A stretch of 64,000 nt of DNA from Chryseobacterium caseinilyticum (GCF_014837145.1 NZ_JACYFS010000006.1:1-64000); one strand, 5' to 3'. Positions 9,354-17,823 are shown, numbered from the stretch's first letter. The notes: a model not told the origin generated them from the sequence alone. Translations and numbers: made by a program.

Positions 9354-10097
9354 ATGAAAAAACTTCTACTCATTTCAGGTTTAGCTTTGGCAAGCATTGC
9401 ACAGGCTCAGTTTTCGTCCGGAACAGTAAATTTAACTGCAGCGGCCATGACCGTAAAATTGGATACCAACACAACGACAGCGACGATCACCTTGACTGGC
9501 GACAGCAATTCTATGATGGGAATTGGTTTCGGATCTTCAGGTATGGCGAGTGGTTCAGACGGTTTTATTTACAACTCATCACCTAACCGGGACTATACTT
9601 TTGGAGGTTTTACTACTCCTTCGGCAGATACTGTTCAAGACTGGACTGAAGTTTCCAATACCGTTTCAGGCAGCACCAGAACCGTCGTAGCAACGCGAAG
9701 TCTTACAGGCGGAGCGGGCGATTTTGCCATCCCAAATTCGGTGGGAACAATCAATATCTTTTACGCAAGAACTGGTGGAGGAACAGGAATCGCTTATCAT
9801 GGCGGAAGCCGTGGCTACGCTTCTTTAACGATGGGAGCTACCTTGAGCACCAAAGATTTGTCGGCTGAAAGTAAAAAAGTTTCTTTTTACCCAAACCCTG
9901 CAAAGGAATCAGTCAGTTTTAAAAACGCAGACCAGATAAGATCAATTGAAATTTTTGATTCTACAGGTAGAAAAGTAAAATCCACAACACTGGAAGGAGA
10001 AACTTTAATTATTTCCGATTTAAATGCAGGCAGTTACTACATTGAAATTGCTTTGAAAGATGGAAGCGTGACCTATGAGAAATTAATTAAACTATAG
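9354..10097 (+). CDS. T9SS-sorted protein with a DOMON-like domain
   Basis: The 247-residue protein has a signal peptide (ending IAQAQ), a middle domain of about 150 residues rich in beta structure, and a T9SS type A sorting domain from about residue 175 (FYPNPAKESVSF to the C-terminal EKLIKL). In the middle domain a Met-rich MMGIGFGSSGM near residue 57 and the AYHGGSRGYASLT segment near residue 145 resemble DOMON domains. These bind b-type haem or sugars at the cell surface. The DOMON call is tentative; the sorting domain is clear. As last gene of the operon it would place a possible haem protein outside the outer membrane. Confidence 0.75.
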   Translation: MKKLLLISGLALASIAQAQFSSGTVNLTAAAMTVKLDTNTTTATITLTGDSNSMMGIGFGSSGMASGSDGFIYNSSPNRDYTFGGFTTPSADTVQDWTEVSNTVSGSTRTVVATRSLTGGAGDFAIPNSVGTINIFYARTGGGTGIAYHGGSRGYASLTMGATLSTKDLSAESKKVSFYPNPAKESVSFKNADQIRSIEIFDSTGRKVKSTTLEGETLIISDLNAGSYYIEIALKDGSVTYEKLIKL

Positions 10098-10100
10098 AGA

Positions 10101-10125
10101 AAAGCCACTGAGAAGTGGCTTTTTT
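10101..10125 (+). terminator. Intrinsic terminator of the 7080-10097 operon
   Basis: AAAGCCACT pairs with AGTGGCTTT around a 4-nt loop and continues into a T run. Confidence 0.88.
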
Positions 10126-10190
10126 GCTTAATATCTTTGCATGTAGTCTTTTCTGAGAAGATATTGTAGCAATGGCTATTTCTGCTTTTT

Positions 10191-10223
10191 AAACCTCATA
10201 GGTTTCTGAAACCTATGAGGTTT
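10191..10223. repeat. Perfect 15-bp palindrome with 3-nt loop
   Basis: AAACCTCATAGGTTT, CTG, AAACCTATGAGGTTT lies between convergent genes. It lacks a T-tract and may be a dispersed extragenic palindrome or an RNA-end stabiliser for the minus-strand gene at 10238. Confidence 0.7.
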
Positions 10224-10237
10224 ATAGTTTATCTCTT

Positions 10238-10939
10238 CTAATTTTTTGCTGACAGAAAATTAATTAAATCAGGATGTCTATTTTGCAGAAAAGGATTCCA
10301 GCTTTGAGGAGAAAAGAAAGATGAACAATGCTGAATAAAGCTTACATTGGTCTTCTGTCCATCTATCGTAAAAGAACCTTCTAAGGGAGTCATATTTCCA
10401 ATTTTTGGTGAATACGCATAATCAAAATGCGTCACAGTTTTATCAGCTTTCAAATTACCAAAACCTTCAGAAGCTTTCAGTCCCAGAAAAATACAGTCTG
10501 TTGGTTTTACAATCTTCACCACTTCCGCAAAGACTGCCCATCCGTTTTTAAAGTCAACACGATTCGGCTGCTCTCTTTTTTCACCATTAAAACTGCTGTA
10601 ATCCATGGATCTCTGAATGAAATTATAAAAAGATATATGCCTCCATAGCTCAGATTTAGTCGGCTTTTTCTGTAACAGTGCCTGCCAAAAATTATCTAAT
10701 AACTGATACTTATATAAATTCTGAATCTGCGTTTCATCAATCAGTTTTCTGGTGAAAAATGGGCCTTGATGTCTTAGCAAATCTTCCTCATATTCTGCTT
10801 TTGTCTTTCCCATTGCGTAATGAGATTCGCCAACGATGAGTAATCTTCTTTCTGCATCGAAAAACTCCGAACCTACCCACGGGAGGCGGGAGAGGGTGGA
10901 GATTTTGGCGAGGGCGTGGTCTTTTTGATGGAAGAGCAA
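10238..10939 (-). CDS. Hypothetical protein, possibly uracil-DNA-glycosylase-like fold
   Basis: I do not firmly recognise this 233-residue protein. It has no signal peptide. The N-terminal RRLLIVGESHYAMG and the C-terminal SFIQHCSSFFSPQSWN are placed like motif 1 and the final motif of the uracil-DNA glycosylase superfamily, but the catalytic residues cannot be confirmed. No in-frame ATG precedes WVGSEFF, so a TTG at 10937-10939, or another non-ATG codon upstream, must serve as start. It lies 36 bp downstream of the EcsC-like gene on the same strand and may be cotranscribed with it. Confidence 0.55.
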   Translation of the reverse strand: MLFHQKDHALAKISTLSRLPWVGSEFFDAERRLLIVGESHYAMGKTKAEYEEDLLRHQGPFFTRKLIDETQIQNLYKYQLLDNFWQALLQKKPTKSELWRHISFYNFIQRSMDYSSFNGEKREQPNRVDFKNGWAVFAEVVKIVKPTDCIFLGLKASEGFGNLKADKTVTHFDYAYSPKIGNMTPLEGSFTIDGQKTNVSFIQHCSSFFSPQSWNPFLQNRHPDLINFLSAKN

Positions 10940-10975
10940 AAGATGGAATTTTTTTGTGTATAAATTTATTAAATT

Positions 10976-12037
10976 TTAATCTGTGGCATTTATTGTTGTC
11001 ATTAGTTCTTCAATTTCTTCATTTGAAAATCCTACCTGCGTACCAACATTCTTAATAAACATTTTTTCTAAAATGTGAAATTCATTATCAATTTTTGCTA
11101 GCTTTATCAAATTTGTAATTAGCTCTAAAGAGTCATTTATCATATTTTTAAAAATAGAATAATCGACCACCAAATTTTCTTTCGAATACAATCTACTAAT
11201 TAATTCTAATTTTAATTCTTCAGATAACAAAGATTGATTTAATTCTTTTTCAAATACTTCTAATTCTTCTTCAGCGATTTTTCCGTCAACTTTTATAAGA
11301 TTAACATAAGAATTGAATTTCAACAGGTTTATATCAAAAGCTTCAGTAAATTCTGCGTCTTCATAAAAAGTGTAGCCATTTGATTCATCTTTTAAATCAT
11401 TGTTTTCAATGAAAGTTTTTCGTGCCAAATTTCCTATAGCATTGGTTCCGATTGCATTAACAGTTCCTCCAATAATTCCTCCGGCAACAGGTACTAATTT
11501 AACAAGATTGACGGCTCCTTTCTCGCCAAACTTTGTAATTAGCCTGAATCCTACCATGCGATTTATCTTAGTCAATGTTTTACCAGAAACAGATTTTAAC
11601 GAACTCAAAGCGAGTTTACTGCCTATAGCTATTCCCCCATCTTTCAGTATGTCTTTAACGGATTCACCTACTAGACATAAATATATTAATGATTTTACTT
11701 TATCATCTTTAATATCATAACCACCAATAAATGCAATTGCGGCAATCATTCTCATATGAACGTATATTCCGGTGGAAATATCTGCAGGTATTGCTACTGG
11801 TAAAGTTATGAGTCCACCAAGTCCTGTTAAAAATCCTGAAGTTGTTGTTTTGCTAATTTGCCAACGGATTAATGAGTTTACATTTTGTAACATAGTGCCC
11901 GTTCCTTTCGTATAGCTTGAAGCAAAGACTTCTATTGGATCAGAAACGCCAGGTATTCCGTTTAAAGATTTTTCATAGGCCCAATCAAGAACTTGTAACA
12001 TTTTTGTAGATTTCTCATTTTCACTAGTTGTTTCCAT
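10976..12037 (-). CDS. EcsC family protein with C-terminal TerB-like domain
   Basis: The 353-residue protein has a central EcsC-like region (about residues 45-215) with Gly-rich hydrophobic segments such as FLTGLGGLITLPVAIPADI and IGGTVNAIGTNAIG. An acidic helical C-terminal part (about 230-353) follows, with YVNLIKVDGKIAEEELEVF and LAKIDNEFHILEKMFI, patterns of TerB-like domains with Asp-rich metal-binding loops. There is no signal peptide; membrane association through the hydrophobic segments is likely. EcsC function is unknown; TerB-like domains occur in membrane-stress and phage-response contexts. A minus-strand -7 element at 12069-12076 suits transcription from here into 10238. Confidence 0.78.
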   Translation of the reverse strand: METTSENEKSTKMLQVLDWAYEKSLNGIPGVSDPIEVFASSYTKGTGTMLQNVNSLIRWQISKTTTSGFLTGLGGLITLPVAIPADISTGIYVHMRMIAAIAFIGGYDIKDDKVKSLIYLCLVGESVKDILKDGGIAIGSKLALSSLKSVSGKTLTKINRMVGFRLITKFGEKGAVNLVKLVPVAGGIIGGTVNAIGTNAIGNLARKTFIENNDLKDESNGYTFYEDAEFTEAFDINLLKFNSYVNLIKVDGKIAEEELEVFEKELNQSLLSEELKLELISRLYSKENLVVDYSIFKNMINDSLELITNLIKLAKIDNEFHILEKMFIKNVGTQVGFSNEEIEELMTTINATD

Positions 12038-12068
12038 AGTAATAGGTTTTTAAATTTAAATAATTTCA

Positions 12069-12076
12069 CAAATCTA
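12069..12076 (-). promoter_or_regulatory. -7 element of the EcsC-like gene
   Basis: The plus strand reads CAAATCTA, which is TAGATTTG on the minus strand and matches TAnnTTTG 31 bp before the ATG. Confidence 0.5.
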
Positions 12077-12253
12077 CTCCCCAACCCAGACAAACCGCGT
12101 CCGAGTAAAAAAAGCATTTTAATTTTGTCGCTAAACTAAGAATTAGTTTTTATAAAATTTTACGTGATGCCGTACTTTGACGTGTTATTATAAATTGTTT
12201 CAAAAAATTTAATATAAAACTTAAAAAGATCTCAGAAAACTCGTAATGTATCA

Positions 12254-12300
12254 TCAAAAAAAATCTTCCTCCCAATCAGAAAGAACTGTTCAGGAGGAAG
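12254..12300 (-). terminator. Intrinsic terminator of the surface-protein operon
   Basis: On the minus strand CTTCCTCC pairs with GGAGGAAG across a loop that itself contains a CAG/CTG pair, and is followed by eight T. Confidence 0.75.
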
Positions 12301-12321
12301 AAAAATATAAATTCACTGGTG

Positions 12322-13119
12322 TTAATCAATCATTTTTGTGATCACCATCGAATAGGATGTACGGATCAAAAGATTACTTCTTGTGAAACCATTGCCTGTG
12401 TCAAACTCAAACTTTGTTTTGATAGGAGTTGGACTGGTTAAGGTGAGGTAAAAGGTACCCTGAAAAAATCTGAAAGTACTTGATAACTGCACTTCTCTGT
12501 TTTGTTCTGTGAGTACAGCGTTGGTGGTTGCGTTAACCAGATAGCTGCGTGTAGCTGTAAGAACGTGACCCAGATAAGTCGTATTTGCAGGACCTGTACT
12601 GTTAGAACTGTTGTCTACAGCATCCACTCCGTATCTGATGATGTATTTTCCTGCCGGTAAAGTGATGGTTTCGGTATCTGAGGCAAGCGATGCTCCCGTG
12701 ATTTTGTTGCTGATAACGCTTAATGGTTTTGCAACATTATTGGTGCTGTTTACGGGTATCAGGGGAGTTTGTTCTGAAGGACTGTTGATAATCAGAGACA
12801 TTGACTGCGGTTCTGATCCGGCAACGATAAATCTCTGCCACTGGTTTTTTATCCAGACATAATATCCTTTTGGATGGATTGATGCGCCACCTTTATTGTA
12901 GATAATGAGTCCGTCAGCGGGATTTGCAACTGGGCTCGAAACACTGTTCAGTGTAAGCAGGTCATATTGCGGAAACAATACACCTTTGTTGGTGGATGTC
13001 ACATCTAATGAGCTGCTGGGATCGGGATTTGTGGTATTGATCCCTATCGACTGCGAAAAGAAATTTTCGCCCGAAAATAGGAATATTACCGTTACTATTT
13101 TTAAGATATTTTTTATCAT
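12322..13119 (-). CDS. Secreted surface protein, GINT...NKGVLFP family
   Basis: The 265-residue protein has a signal peptide ending FFSQ and then SIGINTTNPDPSSSLDV, NKGVLFPQYDL, PVANPADGLIIYNKGG and YYVWIKNQWQRF. This N-terminal module is shared with the two genes upstream and is common in flavobacterial secreted proteins, where it looks like a surface or fibre-forming module. The C-terminal half (about 110-265) is a beta-rich domain of unknown function. No T9SS sorting domain is visible. It is the last of three paralogues in one direction, starts 9 bp after the preceding gene's stop and is followed by a terminator. Confidence 0.8.
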   Translation of the reverse strand: MIKNILKIVTVIFLFSGENFFSQSIGINTTNPDPSSSLDVTSTNKGVLFPQYDLLTLNSVSSPVANPADGLIIYNKGGASIHPKGYYVWIKNQWQRFIVAGSEPQSMSLIINSPSEQTPLIPVNSTNNVAKPLSVISNKITGASLASDTETITLPAGKYIIRYGVDAVDNSSNSTGPANTTYLGHVLTATRSYLVNATTNAVLTEQNREVQLSSTFRFFQGTFYLTLTSPTPIKTKFEFDTGNGFTRSNLLIRTSYSMVITKMID

Positions 13120-13128
13120 TTTTTTGTA

Positions 13129-13958
13129 TTATTGGTTCAGAATAGCTCTTTGGATATCTAATTTTGCATTGCTAATGATGATCGCTCCGTTGTTTGGAGT
13201 AGTGCCACCCAAGCCATTTTGATAAGTTCCACCATTGTCGTGGGCGATGCTCGGTAAAAGATTGATAGGAGTCGCGGAATCTGTTGCAAAAGAAAAACTT
13301 AAATTCAGAAAATGCGATCTCGCGCCCGTGGCCGCTATTGATGTTGCATTGATGCTTACTGTGTCTCCATATTGGGAACCTGTAGCCGGGTCGATCAGTT
13401 TACCAGATATTGGTGAAGGTGAATAGGAGTGGCTCCTATTCCGGCAGTGGCGCCTTCCAAAGCTGTTCTGACGTTTAGGGATAGATTCACAATATATCCG
13501 CTGTTGCCCTGAAGTGTAATAATTCCGGTAGTAGGATTGTAGCTGGTTCCTGAACTGTTTGAAACCGTGGTAAAGCCAATATCGTTGAAATTTTTAAAGG
13601 TTCCATTGCTTAAACCACCTAAAATAGTGTAATCTGTAGTTCGCTGCAGAATCATGTAATCTACCAGATTATGGGAATCTGATAAGAGATTCCACCTGCT
13701 GTTTCTCCAGATATAGATTCCGGAGATGATGGTATTTCCCTTATTGAAAACAATCAGTCCATTCCCAGGATTACTTACCGGTTTGGTATTGTCAAATACA
13801 TCAACAATATCTACTCTTGGCAGGAGAACTCCTTTATTGTTGTAATTCGTAACTTCAAGTGCTGCCGAAGCGGTACTGACGGGCACATCGCTGATAACTA
13901 CCTGACTGTATACTGTATTAAAAAAGATCAGTAAAATAACTGAAATATAATTTTTCAT
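13129..13958 (-). pseudogene. Secreted surface protein, GINT-family paralogue, frameshifted
   Basis: The first 187 codons (13958 down to 13395) encode a signal peptide (NTVYSQ) and the family module NKGVLLPRVDI and SNPGNGLIVFNKG, then stop early after HLHQYLVN. A second frame continues without a stop from ISGKLIDPATGSQYGD through NLLPSIAHDNGGTYQ to NAKLDIQRAILNQ at 13129. Adding one A at about 13407-13411 (CACCAATATC to CACCAAATATC) joins the two into one 276-residue protein, close to the 265-residue neighbour. Either the gene is inactivated by a one-base loss in a short A run or the assembly has an error. Start and stop spacing to both neighbours (11 and 9 bp) fits an operon. Confidence 0.82.
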
Positions 13959-13969
13959 ATTTAATTCTA

Positions 13970-15094
13970 TTAAAGTTTAGTTATTCTGATAAAAGATCCG
14001 CTCGGGATAACATTTACCAAATCATAAAAAGTGCTTCCCTGCATTCTTCCCAATCGGAGTCTTAATGCTGACATGATGTTAACATTGGCATTAGCAGGAA
14101 CATTGCACACATAGCTCCACGATGCATAATGGTTTACATTTACTTTAGAAAGCACAGGTATTTCCTTTCTGTTTCTGGGCACGGCAGTGATGGTTCCGGT
14201 AGTATTGTTGTAAGTCTCGGGATAAAAATCTACGAAGTATCCCATCAGATAAAAATCGCTTCCTGATAGCGGTGCTGTTGGAGGATTGTTGGGAACCGGA
14301 TTGTCAGCAGGCGGAGAGTTAAGATTTAATTTCAGTTCTACCAGATAATTTCCCTGAGGAAGTACAAGAGAGTAAGATCCTGAAGTGTTATTAATGATTT
14401 TAAAACCTGCAATATTCGAGAAAGGAGAAATAGTAGGATTGTTTACGAGCAGTTCAAAGCTAATTCCCTGTGTCGCATTGTTAAGACCTGAATGATTTCC
14501 TGTAAATCCTACAAAGGCAATTTTCGGGGTGTCATCCGCATCGATGGCAGCCTGCCATCTGTTTACAGAAGGACTGGAATCAAAATAATGAAGCGTCTGT
14601 CTGTTGCTGTTAACTCCGCCGTTGTAAGCTAAAAGTCCGTCAGCAGGTGCACTTACGGGTGTTGTAAGGCTGTTTAAGTTTGTAAGATTTAATCTGGGAA
14701 GCAACAAGCCTTTATTTCCTCCTGAAACAGTCACTGTCGGAACACCTGTATATCGGCTTCCACCATTATTCACTGTTATTGCAGTGATTACACCGGCGGT
14801 CACAGTGGCTGTTGCTGTTGCCTTGGTACCACCGTTGAGGATGGCTCCACCGCCCAAGAAGTTAATTGTAGGTATAGTTTTGTAACCACTTCCACCGTTG
14901 GTAACCGTTACGCTTGTCACAGCACCTCCGGAAATTGTGGCAACTGCTGTTGCGGGTACACCTTCAAAATTTTCTATGTGCAGTAAAGCACTGTTATCAG
15001 GTGTGCTTGTATTAATCCCTACACTGCCGGTCTGTGAAAAAGCCACAGTAGAAAATACGGCACAGAGTGAGACTAAGATTTTCTTGATAGTCAT
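13970..15094 (-). CDS. Secreted surface protein with two beta-repeat units, GINT family
   Basis: The 374-residue product begins MTIKKILVSL with a signal peptide ending AFSQ, then SVGINTSTPDNSALLHI. Two tandem units of about 35 residues follow (VTSVTVTNGGSGYKTIPTI and ITAITVNNGGSRYTGVPTV, about residues 55-125), then NKGLLLPRLNL, PADGLLAYNGG and a C-terminal beta-rich domain. The repeat inserted inside the family module is specific to this paralogue. The frame runs 16 codons further upstream, but those encode the poly-lysine of the A tract, so ATG 15094 is preferred. It is the first gene of the three-gene operon. The homopolymer at its start may make expression variable. Confidence 0.82.
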   Translation of the reverse strand: MTIKKILVSLCAVFSTVAFSQTGSVGINTSTPDNSALLHIENFEGVPATAVATISGGAVTSVTVTNGGSGYKTIPTINFLGGGAILNGGTKATATATVTAGVITAITVNNGGSRYTGVPTVTVSGGNKGLLLPRLNLTNLNSLTTPVSAPADGLLAYNGGVNSNRQTLHYFDSSPSVNRWQAAIDADDTPKIAFVGFTGNHSGLNNATQGISFELLVNNPTISPFSNIAGFKIINNTSGSYSLVLPQGNYLVELKLNLNSPPADNPVPNNPPTAPLSGSDFYLMGYFVDFYPETYNNTTGTITAVPRNRKEIPVLSKVNVNHYASWSYVCNVPANANVNIMSALRLRLGRMQGSTFYDLVNVIPSGSFIRITKL

Positions 15095-15116
15095 TTTTTT
15101 TTTTTTTTTTTTTTTT
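15094..15116 (-). repeat. 23-bp homopolymer (poly-A on the coding strand) at the start codon
   Basis: Twenty-three T on the plus strand read as 22 A followed directly by the A of the ATG of the gene at 13970-15094. The rest of the gap to 15473 holds no supported gene; an ORF of 69 codons there has no recognisable features. Confidence 0.9.
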
Positions 15117-15473
15117 AATTGATATTGTTGTATATCAGACATTTGTGTTTCTGATTTTTAAATCAAAAAAACAGTCGGTTACAGAGAGAATGTTGATGTA
15201 AGGAAAATGAAATTCAGTTTTATGATGGTAGAAATCACTAGAATTTAGATATTTTCTTAATAGACTACTCGTACAGAACATTCTCATTTTGTAAAGCAGT
15301 AATGGTCTTCCTGATGTCGGTTCGATAATGATTCCCCACGACAAAGTTTCAAAAAATCGCGGAAAATTTATTTATCGAATAACACAGAGTACTGTATCCT
15401 GAGTTGATGAAATAACGCAGAACAGATTATTTTCCTGAGTCATTGCACCAGGTTAAATGGAGTAAGGAGTACC

Positions 15474-16025
15474 TTAGATAAATGGGGGAGGTCTTACGTT
15501 TAAAGAACTGCGGTAATGGTTAAAAAATAATAAATCTCCGTCCCGGAAAAGTGTTTTTTTTCGATCCGGAAAAAGAGTTATGTTGCTTTTTAAATCAATA
15601 AGAATTGCTGTAAGCTTCAGATCGTGTGTTGTGGTCGGAAGTGCAGGACAGCTTATCTTTGAATGGGAGGATAAAAAAGTATCATCATTGGGAAAAGGTG
15701 TAAAGGCAGGAATTCCTTTTTTCCGGGTTCTGATCTTTTTGACAATCGTCTTTTTTTCACCGGACAAATTAGCAAACTTCTTTACTGCAGTCTTTTTAAC
15801 TTTCTTTTGAATTACAATTTCGTTGGAAGCATAATGATTTTCGCTGACCACTTTTATCTTTCCGACAAGAATTATTTCAGAATGAAATTCTTTTTCTGAT
15901 TTTTCGGAAGTGGATGAAAGATTTTTTCCGTCAACATATAGAGATGCGCCTCCGGTAACGGTTATTTGCGCAAAAAAGCCCTGTGCACACAGCAAAAACA
16001 CAACAATCATTATTTTACTTTTCAT
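15474..16025 (-). CDS. Small exported protein of unknown function
   Basis: I do not recognise this 183-residue protein. From the ATG at 16025 it has a good signal peptide (MKSKIMIVVFLLCAQGFFAQ) followed by ITVTGGASLYVDGKNLS, a start also seen in small flavobacterial surface proteins. The middle is very basic (IQKKVKKTAVKKF, IVKKIRTRKKG) and the C-terminus is beta-rich. The frame is open 19 codons further up to 16082, but those residues would spoil the signal peptide. A minus-strand -7 element at 16108-16115 fits a 76-nt leader. It lies upstream of, and in the same direction as, the surface-protein operon, but 379 bp away, so it is probably separate. Confidence 0.65.
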   Translation of the reverse strand: MKSKIMIVVFLLCAQGFFAQITVTGGASLYVDGKNLSSTSEKSEKEFHSEIILVGKIKVVSENHYASNEIVIQKKVKKTAVKKFANLSGEKKTIVKKIRTRKKGIPAFTPFPNDDTFLSSHSKISCPALPTTTHDLKLTAILIDLKSNITLFPDRKKTLFRDGDLLFFNHYRSSLNVRPPPFI

Positions 16026-16107
16026 CAAAAGCGAAATAAGATGTTGAATTTTTTTAGTATTTATCTGTGTGTTTTTTCTCAACGCTTGTATATTGTTTTT
16101 CAGCAGG

Positions 16108-16115
16108 CAAAGATA
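16108..16115 (-). promoter_or_regulatory. -7 element of the small exported protein gene
   Basis: CAAAGATA on the plus strand is TATCTTTG on the minus strand, matching TAnnTTTG. The remaining AT-rich gap to 16444 (362 bp in all) holds only this and the next promoter. Confidence 0.5.
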
Positions 16116-16416
16116 GAGATAAGAAATTAAAATTAAATTAAAATTAACTTAAAATTCTATAAAGCAGATATTTATCAATTATGCGATGAATAATACAGAT
16201 GTTTTTTAAATTTAAAATGGAATGTTGAGTATTTTTTTTAGTCCAGTTTCTTTTTTGTTGACTACTAATTTTAAAAAGTTTTTTTCGAAGAAATTATTTT
16301 TTAAATCAAACATAAATAGTTTCCTCAGAGAAATATTCAGTTTTTTTTATAGAGACAATTTTTTTGGTTTAATATGCTTTTGATATTCACTTTACTTTCA
16401 CTTAAAATGAAACCTT

Positions 16417-16424
16417 TATTTTTG
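16417..16424 (+). promoter_or_regulatory. -7 element of the phosphodiesterase gene
   Basis: TATTTTTG matches TAnnTTTG, with TTTC 17 bp upstream in the -33 place. The ATG lies 20 bp downstream. Confidence 0.55.
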
Positions 16425-16444
16425 CAGAAATTTTTTTTGGTCTT

Positions 16445-17719
16445 ATGAGAATATATTTCACAGTTTTATTTCTGTTATTATTTACAGTTTCATTTTCGCA
16501 GAATAAAATTGATACGGCTCAGGTCGTAGTTTCAGGCAGAATCAACAGTGAAGAAGCGAAGTCGAAACCGTATGTCATTATGATTTCCGCAGACGGTTTC
16601 AGATACGATTATGCTGAAAAATACAGTGCTCAGAATCTTTTGAAACTTTCTGCTGAAGGTGTTCAGGCAAAGGCCATGATTCCGTCTTATCCAAGTATCA
16701 CTTTTCCGAATCACTGGAGCTTGATGACAGGATTGTATCCATCGCATCACGGCTTGATTGATAATTTTTTCTACGATTATAAACTGCAGAAGAACTACGC
16801 CATGAACAAAAAAGACATCGTGGAAGATGGAAGTTGGTACGGCGGTATTCCGCTTTGGGCACTGGCTGAAAAGCAGGGAATGATAAGTGCGTCCATGCAG
16901 TGGGTGGGCTCAGGAAGTGATGCTGGCGGCAAAAGGCCAACGTATTATTATCCGTATCACGAGAAATTTACACCTTCAGAAAAAGTTGATAAAGTGATGA
17001 ACTGGCTGAAATTGCCTGAAGAGAAAAGACCACATTTTATTTCCATGTATTTCCCTGAAGTGGATGGGGCAGGACATCATTTCGGACCTGAAGCAAGAGA
17101 AACTGAAATTGCAGTTCAGTTGGTAGACGCTGCGATTGGAAATTTGGTTGAGAAAGTCAATGATTTAGGTTTAAAAAACGTCAGTTTCATTTTTGTTTCA
17201 GACCACGGGATGATTCAGGTGGATGGTGGAAATCCTCTGGAAATTCCTGCAGTACTTTTAGATAAAAACAGATTTGACTTTTATAATTCCCAGACTTTGC
17301 TGAGAGTTTATGTTAAAAATCCAAATGAAGTTAAAAGTGTTTTCAGAGAATTAAAGGCCGGTAAAAGCGATGACTTTGAAGTTTACCTCGATAAAAAACT
17401 TCCGAAATATCTGCATTTCGCCACAAGAGACGACAGCTACAGCAGAATTGGTCAAATCCTTCTGATCCCAAAAGCTCCGAAAGTCTTTTTAGAAAAAAAT
17501 CAGAAAACCTCTCTCGGAAAACATGGCTACGATCCGAAGCTGGTTCCTGAAATGAAAGCAACATTCTTTGCGTGGGGTTCGGCATTTCAAAATAATCATA
17601 AAATAAATGAATTTGAAAATGTAAATGTTTATCCCTTAGTCGCGAAAATTTTAGGTTTAAAAATCGACGAAAAAATTGATGGAAAACTGAAAGTTTTAAA
17701 ACCAATTTTAAAGAAATAA
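16445..17719 (+). CDS. Exported nucleotide pyrophosphatase/phosphodiesterase (alkaline phosphatase superfamily)
   Basis: The 424-residue protein has a signal peptide (ending SFSQ) and the fold markers of the NPP-type ectonucleotide pyrophosphatases. These are metal ligand Asp in VIMISADGFRYDY (near residue 50), the nucleophile in PSYPSITFPNHWSLMTGLYPSHHG (Thr in the TFPN motif, near residue 84), PEVDGAGHHFGPE (near 203-215), and FVSDHGM and LGKHGYDP carrying later Asp/His ligands. It should hydrolyse phosphodiester or pyrophosphate bonds in the periplasm or outside. It is monocistronic, with its own promoter and a terminator at 17789. Confidence 0.9.
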   Translation: MRIYFTVLFLLLFTVSFSQNKIDTAQVVVSGRINSEEAKSKPYVIMISADGFRYDYAEKYSAQNLLKLSAEGVQAKAMIPSYPSITFPNHWSLMTGLYPSHHGLIDNFFYDYKLQKNYAMNKKDIVEDGSWYGGIPLWALAEKQGMISASMQWVGSGSDAGGKRPTYYYPYHEKFTPSEKVDKVMNWLKLPEEKRPHFISMYFPEVDGAGHHFGPEARETEIAVQLVDAAIGNLVEKVNDLGLKNVSFIFVSDHGMIQVDGGNPLEIPAVLLDKNRFDFYNSQTLLRVYVKNPNEVKSVFRELKAGKSDDFEVYLDKKLPKYLHFATRDDSYSRIGQILLIPKAPKVFLEKNQKTSLGKHGYDPKLVPEMKATFFAWGSAFQNNHKINEFENVNVYPLVAKILGLKIDEKIDGKLKVLKPILKK

Positions 17720-17788
17720 GATAAAAGTCCCAACGGTACGAAATAATAAAGGATAGAATATCCTATCAAAAATATTCACAAATAAAAC

Positions 17789-17823
17789 AATCGGCAAGCT
17801 CATCACTCGCCGATTATTTTTTT
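17789..17823. terminator. Terminator between convergent genes
   Basis: AATCGGC pairs with GCCGATT around a 13-nt loop, with a T-rich tail on the plus strand and an A-rich head, so it could act in both directions. Confidence 0.75.

Noticed and set aside
13235..13426. Plus-strand open frame of 63 codons
   Set aside because: It is antisense to the frameshifted part of the surface-protein gene, whose minus-strand reading is more protein-like.
15135..15344. Minus-strand open frame of 69 codons upstream of the surface-protein operon
   Set aside because: No signal peptide, motif or promoter fits, and composition is not protein-like; it overlaps the leader of the operon.
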